A stretch of 64,000 nt of DNA from Glandiceps talaboti (GCF_964340395.1 NC_135551.1:18891503-18955502); one strand, 5' to 3'. Counted from the stretch's first letter, positions 49,190 through 61,031 are shown. Numbers and translations: made by a program. Notes: generated from the letters alone by a model not told the origin.

Positions 49190-52100
49190 GGTGGGGGTGG
49201 AACTAGGATTTTGTGTCCCCAGACACGAACCTAGAATTGGAACTAGTTTTTAGTGTCCCCCTTTTATAGTTCCTAGTGCCCCCCCCCCCCTTTGAATGGA
49301 CTGTATGTTTGACTGAATTGTAAGTTTATATAATCATCTACATCATTGTCAAACTTTGATACATTGTTCAGACAATTTCCACTGTCTATTCTGTCTTGTG
49401 CTAACTATTGCACAGTGATTTTAACACTTGTTATAAATGCAGAAAAGGAAGGTCCTTGTCTATTGTATAAAAATAACTAGCAACGATACTCCCTTTGTTC
49501 TATCTGAATTGTGCTCCACAATGTATAGAGTCTTTTCTCATAGATGCATGGTAATGGTAGTATAATTGCTAAGTGTTCCTCTTCCACTACTGCAATACAG
49601 TATTGTAGCATTATTTAAAAAAAAAATAGTTTTTGAGCATTGACTACTGTTCCCGCAAGACCTACTGACAGTTCCAAATTAACTAAATCCCGCCAAAAAA
49701 TGGCTAAAGTAAAAGTATTGGGATTTCAGCAGGATCTCAGCGTTGTACCTATTTGAAATGTTTGTTGTGCTTTCACAACATTTGTACTGTTTTTGGTGGG
49801 ATTTATTAGTCAATGCTGAGTAAGGAAAAGTCTGATTTTGGAGGGTAAGGCATAATGTATATGAATCCACTCCAACTTGCAGTGTTGCCTGTAAACTTTT
49901 TGAAAAAGCATCCTGCTGTGGTGTGACTCTGAGACAAACTAGTGAAATATTCGAATTACTGTTTTTGAACAAACTTGTTTAAAAATCCCGCTGAGTTACA
50001 AAACTAGAATCTAGTCAAAGATCCACACCATTTTTGTACTCATTTATTGAACCTCCCCTTCCCCCTCCCCCTCCCCTTCTCTTATTCAATAAACAAAATC
50101 AAATAAGTATGTGAATGGACTAGATAGAAAGAACAAAATAGCAGTTAGTAAACAACACATGCTAGAGATTATAATCAGAAGAGGTATAAAAATCAAACAG
50201 AATCGCAGGTGACATAGAGGAGAAGGAGTTTATGAAATTGTATACTACCAGTATTTTCCTGTTGGTTTCAGTGTTCAAAGATTTAAAATTATTTGTTCTT
50301 TCTTTCTACTAACCGAGTAGCTGTTCATCTTTAGAAACTTTGCAACCCCCCCCCCCCCCCAATATGATTAGAAATATTCGAAATGCTATGGTTGTCAGTG
50401 ATTTATGATATTAGTGATAATATGTTGACATTAAGTGAAGTGTTTAGAAATGTAATGTCTCTGTTATCAAAAAGGCAAATAAAGATAACCAGATTGTTCA
50501 ATACCCATGTTACTTTGTTTAAGGAGAATGTTTGATTTTTTTACATGTACTGTCAGGGATGTAGAAAATTTTAGCGTTGTAGTAATTATTGACGTAAAAC
50601 TATTGTCGGAGCAAAGTGGCTGTGTGTGTGTGTGTGTGTGGTGGGGGGGGGGGGTCTCCCTCCCATGGAGTGTGAATTTTTTATTTTGTAAACCCCTAAC
50701 TAGGCTTCTCCTGAACACAATTTTGTCAAATCAAATTGTTGATGTCACCCAATATTATTGAGGTACAATGAATGGAAGAATTGCCAGTGAGTAATTGTTC
50801 GATAGCAGCCAAATACACTCAAATATTTTACCATAAATTCTAAAAATTTCAATAAATATATCCATTTTCATAGCCGACTCCAGCTGATCCCAATGTCCAT
50901 GTGTGTATATGTCAAATATAAACACATTGGAATACATTTGTTTGTTTCAATGTTGGAGACATGCATATATGCAAACCATTACGCAAGCCATTATGCAAAT
51001 ATTTATATGTAAATTATTATGCAAATTAATACCATCCTTGCAATATGTTCTTGGGAGAATACTACACACCATGTATTGGAAGTACATGTATTGGAAGCCA
51101 TTTTGAGCAATATTACATGACTTTGAAGGTTTTAGCAACCTTCATATTACCAATACTAGACATTGAATTAATGAGAAAACATGTGCCAAAAGTGATTTGC
51201 CATTTTGACAAAAGTTAAAACAGTTTATTGAATGATTATTTGTATCATTGATATTCGCAGGTGTACAATTTAAAACCTGTTACACGTTTTTTCTTTTTTC
51301 TAGATGATCTTGGAAAGATGAAGAAATTGTGCAAAGGTGACAGAATCTTACCAGAAGATGAACTAGAAAACATGTCAAATGCTGGAGATCTGTTTCCACG
51401 CTTGAAGGGGAAAGGAAACTGGGCTAAAAATGATGTTGAATTTCTAGTTGATTTACTGACAAAGTCTGAGAGAGTAGATTTGGCAATGGAACTACAGCAG
51501 TATTGTGGAGCATTGAAATGTGAGTTGACAATGTTTACAGTATACTATTACAGAACCCCAGGACGCATGAAATCAGGTGGGGTGTTTGTAGTGTTTCTGT
51601 GACTGTCTGAGTGAAAGTGCAGCAGACAACACCACAAGTACTGGGCATGAGTGCAAATATCCTTGAATATCCAAACTGGCTCTCACGCACCATGAGGTTC
51701 TGTTATTATTACATACATACATACATACATACATACATGCATACATACATACATACATACATACATACATACATACATACATACATACATACATACATGG
51801 ATATTTGTTCAAAACCAAAATCAGAAGTAGGTTTTCTGTTAAAATTAAAATCATAGGATGCAATCACACATTCTTGTACAAGGAATGATTGTGTACTTTT
51901 TGCATACAGGTATGCAATAGTATTTTCAGCATTGCAATGCAGTGCAACTGATGCTAGTATGTACATGCACCAGTGCAAGTGATATGACCAGAACCCTATG
52001 ACACATACAGTAAGTACAGCATACTCGGAGTATTTGCACTTTTGCAATGCTATCTGTAGCAGGCCATGAACATCGCAAAAGGCGACTATCACCCAGAAAA

Positions 52101-54046
52101 AACAAACAACAAAAAACGATGGCAATAGAGGTAAAAAAGACATCTAGCTGCTTTCACCGCATCAGATTTTAATCAGATTGATGTATTCTTAACTTTAGTA
52201 GGTGAAGAGAAGACCAAGGAGGAACCTTTACCACCAACAAGACGCCCATCAGAAACCCCAGGTAAACACATACATTTAGATATAGTGATAATGATAATGT
52301 GTTGTTTTTTCATAGCCTCTAACGGCCGATTCCAGATGTTTCCAAGAGGTAAGGGGTAAGTTTACTATACAGGAAGTCTTGTGACCATACGTTCATTTTC
52401 AAGGTCACATAAATTTGCACAAAACTTTGCTATAGAACAAACTAGTTAGGGACTGAGTCTTCTATGAAGGCTTGTATATAGTGATTACCCAAGCAGTGCT
52501 CAAAGCAAATAACAATATTCTCCTGGTATTAGACCAAGAATGATAGATTTAAAAAAAAAAGAAGAAGCATACATCGTGTCATTCTCACCATTTCAGAATC
52601 CCTTCCCAACTTACAGAAAGAAAAGAGAACAAGGCAAACGAAGGACAAAATAGCTTGCCATTGCAGCCCACAGTAAAGTTACGATGAGTAACACTGAAGT
52701 AAAGCACTTTCTCTGTGTGTTACAATCGTTTATAGCATTCACATCAAGTGTAAAAGTATACTGTTTCAATTGGTTTATTTACAAGCCTAGCATGTGGCCT
52801 TTCTAATGTGGTCAATTGGCAAATGAAACAGTATACTTCTACACTTGATATGGATGCTATAAACATACAGTGGTACATACAGAAAATGTTTTACTTTGGT
52901 GTTATGGGTTGTACTTCATTTAGTCACTGAGTCATGAATGTAAAACAAAGTGCAACATAACTCGTTCTCATTCATCTTTCGATCGCCATTCACGAAACTT
53001 CACATATATGGTTTTGTCAGGGGACACTTAGTGAGTTCGAATTGAGTGAGCAAACAATTTGGATGATTGATGGGCGGATAATCGATGTTTTATTGGAATG
53101 AAATGAGAATAACTATCAAAAGTCAATATGGCATCACAATATGGTGATTGACTAATTGACCTTACAGAGACTGCAGTTTGCAGTACAGGTAACCATTTAC
53201 CTGTTAATGGTATCTGACTGAATTGATTTAAGATATGGTAAGGTATTTCCCCAATAATTTTCTTCGTTTAGCCAAGGAAAATATGTGTGACCTAAGGGGC
53301 CTTTGTCACTATGAGTCGCTAGACAAGTAGTGACAACCCTTAGGTCACGAGTATTTTACGGCAGAATGAAGAAAAATGTTGGAGAATAACATAATTCTAC
53401 CAGCGCCAGTAATATCAATGAAAAATCGGGGAAGGTAATGGCAATTTTGAACATTTGGACTCATATTTTGAACACACCAGAACCAGTGATGTAGACACGT
53501 GTTGTTGTGACATAGACATGCGTTGTTAAGACGTAGAATGACCAAAGTATATATTCCATATTTTTTTGTTCAACTTGGCTGATGCATGGTATAATGTAAT
53601 GTTGTTTCTCTTCTATTTAATTTTAAGACTATGACGCATACGTGTCGTTTGCTGATCCCGACAACAACTCTTACGCCCAGCCATTGGTGACTGCTCTGAA
53701 ATCTCAAAAATGCGGCGTCTACCTGGACAACCGCAACTCATCACCATCCCCTGAAGTGAGAGATAAGTTGACTCATATCCTTATCAAGAGCAAGATTCTA
53801 ATTTTCATCATCTCAGAGAAAGTAGTCAACAGTGGGTATTGGTCCAAGGAAGAGCTTGGTTCGTACCTACAACTCGGTATTCCGATCTTTCCCATCTGGA
53901 TCGGAGTCACCAAGGAACAGGTCAAGAAGTTTTCACCTTATCTAGCTGGGGTGCTAGCAAATTGTTATGGTGCTGAGGAGCAGATAAAGGAAGAAGTGTT
54001 ATTGTCTTTAGCAAAGACAATCAAAGAGAAAGCTGACTGTCTGTAA
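47640..54046 (+). CDS. DED-TIR protein (death effector domain plus TIR_2-type domain), four exons
   Basis: Exons 47640-47712, 51304-51519, 52199-52261 and 53628-54046 join to 771 nt and 256 aa. All three introns are phase 1 with GT-AG ends. The DED covers about residues 11-95, with helix 1 (DDFIMNSLASNVS) in exon 1 and the RxDL signature at R81-L84. A charged, Pro-rich linker (about 97-117) leads to the TIR domain (118-250): box 1 YDAYVSF, BB-loop region LDNRNSSPSPEV, YWSKEEL with Glu193 at W+4, then IPIWIGVT and FSPYLAG. DEDs recruit caspase-8/FADD-type partners and TIRs signal or cleave NAD; both are family knowledge. The last blocks match the TIR_2 (bacterial-like) class better than TLR or MyD88. 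No signal peptide or membrane segment, so probably cytosolic. A death domain instead of a DED is the main alternative. Confidence 0.85.
48898..49057 (-). mobile_element. MITE, GCCCTCTAA family (intron 1 of DED-TIR gene)
   Basis: 160 bp with terminal GCCCTCTAA and TTAGAGGGC. The reverse complement matches 19602-19765 along its length (GTGAGTCACCACATAGTA, GAGATAGGGG). No target duplication is obvious. Confidence 0.8.
49102..49190. repeat. (GT)n-(GA)n microsatellite
   Basis: About 35 GT units followed by GAGAGAGAGAG and G runs, in intron 1 of the DED-TIR gene. Confidence 0.95.
51304..51519 (+). CDS. DED-TIR exon 2 (DED helices 2-6)
   Basis: 216 nt after a TTTTTTCTAG acceptor, ending before GTGAGT. 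It encodes DDLGKMKKLCK, then LEN-MSNAGDLFPRLKGKG, VEFLVDLLTK and ERVDLAMELQQYCG. The LCKxxIPxxxLExxxxxxDLFxxLxxxG...FLxxLLxxxxRxDLxxxL pattern is the DED fingerprint. Confidence 0.88.
51711..51797. repeat. (ACAT)n microsatellite
   Basis: About 21 ACAT units with one GCAT variant, in intron 2 of the DED-TIR gene. Tyr/Val/Cys and Ile/His/Thr frames are artefacts. Confidence 0.95.
52075..52182 (+). mobile_element. MITE fragment, AATCAGATT family, at exon 3 acceptor
   Basis: Shares with 61602-61712, in order, GGCGxxxATCACCC, AACAAACxACAxAAAACGATGG, CATCTAGCT, GCTTTCACC and ATCAGATTxTAATCAGATTG. It ends 16 bp before the exon 3 acceptor of the DED-TIR gene, so the likely branch-point region (TTTTAATCAG) lies inside it. 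Confidence 0.75.
52199..52261 (+). CDS. DED-TIR exon 3 (linker)
   Basis: 63 nt encoding EEKTKEEPLPPTRRPSETP, a charged Pro/Glu linker. It starts at a TAGTAG tandem acceptor, so the first codons are Leu-Gly (first AG) or a single Cys (second AG, exon from 52202); both stay in frame. It ends CCAG|GTAAAC. Confidence 0.8.
52689..52904. mobile_element. Long-TIR MITE in intron 3 of DED-TIR gene
   Basis: The ends are imperfect inverted repeats of about 85 bp. The best part is GTTTATAGCATxCAxATCAAGTGTAxAAGTATACTGTTTCA on both arms, with TAACACxxAAGTAAA at the outer ends. The ~50-bp middle has no coding signal. Confidence 0.85.
53244..53390. mobile_element. MITE, CCCCAATAATTTTCTTC family, in intron 3 of DED-TIR gene
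   Basis: Inverted arms of about 65 bp: CCAATAATTTTCTTCGTTTAG...GTGACCTAAGGGG on the left, and the reverse complement of the right end reads CCAACATTTTTCTTCATTCTG...GTGACCTAAGGG. A related single arm lies at 7574-7645. Confidence 0.8.
53628..54046 (+). CDS. DED-TIR exon 4 (complete TIR domain)
   Basis: 419 nt after ATTTTAAG, ending TAA. The whole TIR domain is on this one exon, so it could have been gained as a unit. Codon use is less AT-rich (GACAACAACTC, CTGGACAACCGC) than the flanks. Confidence 0.92.
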
Positions 54047-54255
54047 GATAAATGTATAGAATAAGTATACATTTCATTGTCGTCTGCTGACATGAAATTA
54101 TTACCCACCCCTTGAGTTATGAGAGTTCATGATTGAGGAGCATGTATCAGTTGTTTAACCTTCACAGGCAGAAATATGTTACAGGTACAGTTAGTTGATG
54201 GCAAAGTTTAGTTGAGACAGATTAAAAGTGTGACAGTCATGAATGAGTTTAGCTA

Positions 54256-54261
54256 AATAAA
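54256..54261 (+). terminator. Candidate poly(A) signal
   Basis: AATAAA 210 bp after the DED-TIR stop codon, the first such hexamer downstream on this strand. The cleavage site itself is not evident. Confidence 0.5.
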
Positions 54262-54499
54262 CCTTTCCAAATGAACAGCGCACTCTAGTGTTACAGTATG
54301 GGAGCACTTTGTATGTCCCAGAGGTTGAACCTAAAAGGGGACATTGTACATTTCTGATATATTATAAAAACTCCAAACTAGCATTTTACAAAGAATTTGA
54401 TTTCTCAGTAATATTCAAATGAGATTGATTGCAGCTTATGACTATGCCTGCAAGTTTAAACCACCAGAGAACACCAACAGCTAGCAAACTAAACTAAAA

Positions 54500-54515
54500 C
54501 TACAGAGGGCGCTAT
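54500..54515 (+). promoter_or_regulatory. CTCF-like motif downstream of DED-TIR gene
   Basis: CTACAGAGGGCGCTAT carries the CAGAGGGCGC core shared with CTCF sites, with a poorer left half than the site at 4966. Weak evidence. Confidence 0.2.
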
Positions 54516-55214
54516 TCACTGGAAAGGTAAAATATTTAAATGATTATGTATAGTGGCTTATTACTATGACTGCAAAAATTTGTCAACTGGAGTGTCATTA
54601 GCAAGCTAAATTAAACTCCATGGAAAATAGAAGTCACCAGCGGGCACGCTTTATTAAGAAGGTGAGACCCTAGAAGGATAAGTTATACATGTATTTGTAA
54701 GGGCAAACCTTCAGAAGGTGCTCATTGTTGGTGACATTCATGGCTCCTATCCAGATTTTAAACAAAATTTGCAATTTTGTACATTTTTAAACTTTAAGTG
54801 TGCAGGAATAATTCCATAAATTCAATGCTCAGAAGAGAGCATTCGTTAGATAAGTTTTGTGTCATTGTCACTGAAATAGTGCTTGAAATTGACCTTGTTT
54901 GTTTGTTTGTTTATAGTTATTTGCTCGTGTATGAAATGAAACCAAAGTATGTTTATTGTAATCAAAATAGAGCATTAGTCAGACATTTATTAGTAAACTA
55001 GGCAAAGCCTGTTAATCAACAGACTATTTGAAAAGAGGAAACATGTTCTTGATAATCCTTCCGACAAGAAGTCGAATTTGCATCAAGACTTGTATTATTT
55101 GATAAAACTACACATTATGTAACTTATGAAATAGAAACTGTGTTCCCTGAAAGTGGGAAGGATGACAGAACTTTAGCAATAGTGTGTTTTTGTATAACAA
55201 TAATGGTAACTAAG

Positions 55215-55665
55215 GGTATGTGGCTGAAGAGAAACCTGAAATACACTCCAATGCAAGCCTTAGTAGGCCATTTTCAAACCCACCATATTGAATGATGCAT
55301 TGTGGGAAAAGCTCATTCCATTGATAAACACATCACTGTAAACACGGTAGCCTTGGTTCACCCAGACAATTTTAGAGCCACCATATTGAATGATGCATTA
55401 TGGGAAATCGTATTATTCCATTGATAAACACAGTGGTAAACAAATTGTCACATTGTTGATGATAGTAACTAAGTTTACAAGAGTGAAGTTGGAAACCTGA
55501 AATACTCCAATGCAAGTTTTAGTCACTTGCAAACAGCCATATTGAATGGTGCATTGTGGGAAAAACTGTCATTCCATTGATAAACACAGTTGTGAACAAA
55601 TTGTCACATTGCAAATAGTCTAGTGTGATAGTCTGGTTACCTAGACAATTTCCCCAGATTTGGTA
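55215..55665. repeat. Degenerate tandem repeat, CCATATTGAATGATGCATTG block
   Basis: Three copies, near 55283, 55380 and 55528, of CCATATTGAATGxTGCATTxTGGG followed by ATTCCATTGATAAACACA. Spacing is uneven (about 97 and 148 bp). Copies one and three also share GAAACCTGAAATAC upstream. Confidence 0.8.
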
Positions 55666-56332
55666 GTACTCAAACTACAAATAATCCCATAATCCTTTGC
55701 ATCTGGGCATGCTCAGTTTGAATTACAAGATAATTATAACAGTGTCATTTCAAAAACACAAACCATATCCATGCATTTCTGAAGGCACACGAAAAGATAT
55801 ATTTGTTGTCTTAGCTTGCTTTAGAAGCTAATAAAATGTAAAGCTTTGTTCTGGGAGAGATGTCATGGCAATTAGGAACACAACTGTTTTATGGCATGTT
55901 TTTAATTTGATTTAAATTTATTCATGAATGACACCTGACACACTACGTCAGGGTCATACAAAGTTCATGAAATATTAATACGATGTAACTTCCAAATATT
56001 GTGTAACTTCCAGTGTCAAAATCCCTGCACCGTGCTCACCCCTGGCCATGAAATATATACAACCACCACGTCAACCACTAAACTTTACACATACATTTCC
56101 TAAATCCTAGTTTTCCATTCTTACAACCCAGAGGACATTTTATAAGCTAGCATGACAAAAAAATAGCGATGTGTCTTGGACCATGCTGTAAACAAGCCTG
56201 TTGTTTACAACTATGTGATTATCTGACTAGTTTTCCCAGTATTCACAAATTAGATTACAGATACTAGAAGTTTTCTCGAAATTTTATTGTATAAGGGCTG
56301 TGCATACACCCCTATTATAATAGTAAATAATA

Positions 56333-56610
56333 ATAATGTTGGTTTTTATATACCGGTAGCACTTTCCCACTCTGTGCTCAAAGCGCTTTACAAATATTAC
56401 CCCTGACACAGATCTAGAGCAACACAACAGCCCTTTACTTCCTCAACTCCTTGGGTAGCATACAATCCATTGCAGCCTCTATAAGCGCATATGATTAAAG
56501 CATTCACATTGTAACCTCTATCTTACCAGGTCCCCAATTATAGGCCTGGATTGACTGAGGCATAATCGTGGTTCAAATCTTGCCCAAGGACTTTAGCCAT
56601 TCAGAAACAT
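56333..56610 (-). repeat. Dispersed repeat with GCGCTTTACA signature
   Basis: TTTTTATATACCGGTAGCACTTTCCC...CTCAAAGCGCTTTACAAATATT and, 180 bp on, GGTTCAAATCTTGCCCAAGGACTTTAGCC. This pair of blocks is familiar from interspersed repeats in many aquatic animal genomes. Orientation is uncertain and no gene is present. Confidence 0.6.
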
Positions 56611-57634
56611 GGCAGTTGGCTCATGTCAACTTAATAACTAAAGGGGGACCAAACAGTAATTTTTCACAAAAGTTGGATGTATTTCCTGTTCTCAACTATG
56701 AAGCTTATTTTTTTATATTTTGGAAAGAGAATTCCTTTTTGCGTTTTTTTTAAGAACATATTTTTGTTACAGTAATATGACTATGAGTCATGTCAGGAAA
56801 TATGCTTAAGCAATTTTGTTTATTAAGCGATTTTGTTTATTTACTTATATTTTCTTAACTAGTTATAGTCCTTTGACCAGTATCTTTGCTTCTTTTGAAA
56901 AATGAGCAAAGAGAGACAGTATTTTGTTGTGAATACAAACCAATATGCCACATTCCAATTATATAGAGAGATAACAGATATGGTTTGGTCATTTGGAGCA
57001 CTGTTAGGGCCAGAATAGTTGCGTGTAGTAGCCTTAATACAACAGACATGAATGAAATTACCACTAATTTCTGGGTTGTTCTAGCCTGTTGACAGCGCTA
57101 GTGGTGTTCAGTTTATAACATGTATTCCACTAGAATAGCCAGTTTACAGCACTAGTGGTACTACATTTGTATCTCATATTTCACGCTTGTCATAGCTGGT
57201 GTTACGATTTGAAAATTTCTGTGCCCAATCAGGTTGTTGGTTAGCAGGATGTCCCATATGACTGTGCTATTGTAATGAATGCACAAGTTAACATCAACAA
57301 ACACATAATGCAGGTCATTGTCTTGATATACCTGATGCATCACTAAAAAATTCTTTTTTACCTGACTGGTTCCTGGCCAATGTGGTGACAGAAAGAGAAA
57401 CAACCATGTGTTTGGAGGGAAATGGATCACAGGTGGCATAGCGAACTTTGTGTGCAGCGCACATGTGCAGTGCGATCATTTACATACAACTTACATGTAA
57501 TTATGTAAATTTCGATTCTGTTATAAATGGCTTTTGGGGTGTGTTTATAAAATACAAGCTTTTTGCAAATCGTATACCAACTATGGCATATGACATAAAC
57601 GGATATACCACTATATCCGTTAACAGGCTAAATG

Positions 57635-57730
57635 GAGTACCACTATTACCATAAACAGGCTAAACGGCGTACCACTAGATCTGTAAACAGGCTAAACGGA
57701 GTACCACTAGATCTGTAAACAGGCTAGCGT
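57635..57730. repeat. ~34-bp tandem repeat (TAAACAGGCTAAACGG)
   Basis: Three to four copies of TAAACAGGCTAAACGGAGTACCACTAGATCTG; the first (near 57624) is diverged. Confidence 0.88.
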
Positions 57731-58273
57731 TGTTCTCAATGTACTGTTTAATTAGTGACTTCCAGTAATCAGAATATGTGTTACCACTACTTTATTGCGC
57801 CTTTACAGCTTCAGGCATTACTACACGATAAGTAGGTGTAAACAAATTTCACCCTCATTTTGCCAAATCATGTGATCCCTACGTGTGAAATCACTGCAAC
57901 TTTAGTAACCAAAATGTTATTATGTGAAATGAAATGATAAATTATCGATGTAAATGCAATGAAGCAATGCACAACAATATTATGCAAGTCCAATGAATAT
58001 TCTGCATTGATAAATGAGTCGTCATCATTACACTAAGCAATGTTCATGCATATAATTAACATAAATTAATACAAATGAGCTCGAGATGGATGTCGAAATT
58101 AATATCTTATGATTATTTGACTGTCAAAGATTATGACAGAACCCTATTGACATGTGAGTGCAAGTGGAGTGTACTAACAGAAAACACTGCAAGCACGAGT
58201 GCACATACCACATACTCACGTGGCACGGTGTTCTGTTAACAGTACATATCTGAAACAGCAAGAAGAAATGTTT

Positions 58274-58646
58274 AATGTAGAATGCACCTTGGAAATAAAC
58301 TATTTAAACTTTTGCTGTCACTTTCTTCAAGAAAATGCCAACCTATTCTCAATTAAAGTCAAAAGGAAAAAAATCAGGTGTCACCGTACAAATTTTTGAA
58401 AAAGAGAACAAAATGTTATCAAAATTTGGTCATTTTAGAATCCAATATGGCCGCCGAATACTGTTTAACTCTGTGGAAAACTAAAAGACTGTTGATTTCC
58501 TTGAAAACAAGGCGATAAGCCCCAAATTTCTTGTATTATTGAAAAGGACCAGGAAGAAGCTTCCATATGGCAAATATTGGTGAAAGTGGAAGAACTTTGA
58601 ACTTAATTATTACAAAAAATTTACCTCAGAGGTGCATTCTGCCTTA
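58274..58646 (+). mobile_element. MITE with GTAGAATGCACCT/AGGTGCATTCTGC ends
   Basis: About 373 bp. Left end AATGTAGAATGCACCTTGG, right end AGGTGCATTCTGCCTT, near-complementary. The interior matches the truncated copy at 31912-32130 and contains CCAATATGGCCGCCGA. No open frame of note. Confidence 0.8.
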
Positions 58647-58914
58647 AAGATGAGTTCAGTCAGGCTTATTTATGCCTTAAGTACACTTGGATTTATTATT
58701 TTTGGTGATAAAATCTCTTTCTCTCGACACTCTGTATTTCTTGAGACAGAGATTAAGGAAGCTTTAATGACATCAGCAAAGGTTTTCCCATATATCCTTG
58801 CAAGAAATGTTCCAAATGGCTGAATACGTGTAAAGTGCAGTAAAGCTTCTGTACAAGATTTCAAAGTTGAATAAGTTACCAAGGTGCTATTTTATCACTC
58901 AAAATCATATCTAA

Positions 58915-59055
58915 GTAATTAATATCAGTAATCAATACAAGTATTCTAAAGACAGAAATAAGTCTGACTGGACTTTTCCTTTAAGTTGATAGCAGTAATC
59001 AATACAAGTGTATTAAAGTCAGAAATAAGTCTGACTGGAAATTTCCTTCGAGCTC
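58915..59055. repeat. ~66-bp direct duplication
   Basis: CAGTAATCAATACAAGT, then AAAGxCAGAAATAAGTCTGACTGG, occur twice, near 58926 and 58990. Confidence 0.85.
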
Positions 59056-59944
59056 CTTAGAGAATCCAAGCCCATGTGTGTAAATGTCACTTTTGGGTAT
59101 TTCTTGCCACTTGCATTGTCAGACAATTGCCATAGCAACTTACAGTTTTATCAAAGTTCTTGACAGTTTAAGTTTGAATTTATTTTTGTGATATTTTTTA
59201 CTGTTATGGCATATTACACTCACATTTTTCACTTAAAAGTTTTTCAAGCCATTCTTCCAGGAAATTGGTCTGCAACATTTTTGCTTCAGAAAAATGTTTA
59301 TCCTGTAAATGAACCATTCTTGGCAAATGACTGTAAAGATTTGCATGCAAAGTCATGTACTTTACATATAGTTGCATGCATATGCATATATTTATGTGAT
59401 AATTTGCATATATTTTGCATACTTACCATATATCTGGTTTGCATATATCTACATAAATATACATACATTTGGATAGTGATGTGCATAAATTTGCATACTT
59501 GTTATGTATTTTGCATATATCTACGTAAATATGCATTTGTTTGTATACTGTTGTACATACATTTGTTTACATCACTTCATAAAAACTTCAATTCAGACAG
59601 ATTGTGATTGCCACTAATACTCTTTCTTCTTCAACCACATTTTTGGGCAAAAGGAGAACTGATTGTAATGATTTTGTATGGGTTTTTTTCTCAGTTTTTC
59701 TTGAATGCATCAATAAGTACAATAGGCAAACAGATTGTATGAAATTGCCAAGAGTAAGCCTGGGGATGTAGTAGTGGTGCTATTGGGTTTCAATAAGATC
59801 ATGTCAATAACATCATGTGATAAACTCCATGTAAATTTGTGCATGATGATTCCTTGGACTTTTAATATTTTACTGAAGATGTTATTTTACAAGAGTGCAG
59901 GTGGACCTCCTGATGTTATAATACATGATGATCCTAGAGGAACC

Positions 59945-60480
59945 TTATATGATTTAATGTAATGCATGTATTAGGTGGACCTCATGATGTCATTTTACAA
60001 ACCTTAGGGACCCCTAGATATTATTTTACATAATCCTAGAGGGCCTTCATAAAGTCAGTTTACTCAATCTTAGAGGGACCTCATGATGTCATGTGACAAA
60101 CCTGGGGTGCTCGTAGAGTTATTTCACATAAACCTACAGGGACCACATAAAGTCATTTTACACACAGGCAAGTTCTGTGTCCTACCAAATAGCGGAACCT
60201 CATGATGTCATTTTACACAAACTTAGGGATCCTGTGATATTATTTTACATCATCCTAGAGGGCCCTCATGAAGTCATACCCAATCTGATGGGACCGCATG
60301 ATGTCATATTTCACAAACCAAGTGACCCTGTGATATTATTTTACATCATCCTAGAGGGCCCTCATGAAGTCATACCTTCATGATGTCATATTTCACAAAC
60401 CTGGGGACGTCTTGAATTATTTCATGCAATCCTAGCAGGACCTCATAAATTTATTTCTACAATCTTAGAGGGACCATTAG
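59945..60480. repeat. Degenerate minisatellite, CCTCATGATGTCATTTTACA type
   Basis: About eight diverged units of 50-60 bp alternating GGACCTCATGATGTCATTTTACA and TATTATTTTACATxATCCTAGAGGG. The two units at 60203-60372 are the most alike, giving a higher-order period of about 100 bp. The small plus-strand frames here are repeat-derived. Confidence 0.85.
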
Positions 60481-60979
60481 TCAAAGTTAAATGTATATCT
60501 AGAAACCGAAATATCATGGGATACTTTATTGTAACTGATTGCTGATTTTTTAAAAACAATATATAGAGTGATGTGGGCCAAATGTAAGTTTGATATTCTA
60601 TAAGTAGAATGATTCCAATGAAGTAAGCAATATACTTGTCATTCATTTGTATCGCAAAGCAACATTTCCGCTGTGTAACCAGTAATATGTAATTTTATAC
60701 TATTGTTATGTAATAAAGAAATATACAATATAAGATGTTGTGGCTTGTGTTATAATGTGAAACACACCGAGTCTCAAAAATGTAGACTTGTATAGCAAAG
60801 AGCCACCTTAGTCGATTGTATGGGTCTAATGACCTTACTGAACCAGTGTGTTTAATTAAAGGCTGTTGGTCATACATAAAGACCGACAGGTAGCAGAAGT
60901 TGTTGGTCCTTATGGGAACCTGCTGGTCCTTACTCTGCAGTTTATGACATGTATATATGGCTACCATCACCCCCTCCCT

Positions 60980-61031
60980 CCCACACACACACACACACAC
61001 ACACACTCTCTCTCTCTCTCTCTCTCTCTCT
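60980..61031. repeat. (AC)n-(CT)n microsatellite
   Basis: About 12 AC units followed by about 14 CT units. Confidence 0.95.

Noticed and set aside
56565-56585. GGTTCAAATC as a possible tRNA B box
   Set aside because: No matching A box or cloverleaf around it; it belongs to the GCGCTTTACA-type dispersed repeat.
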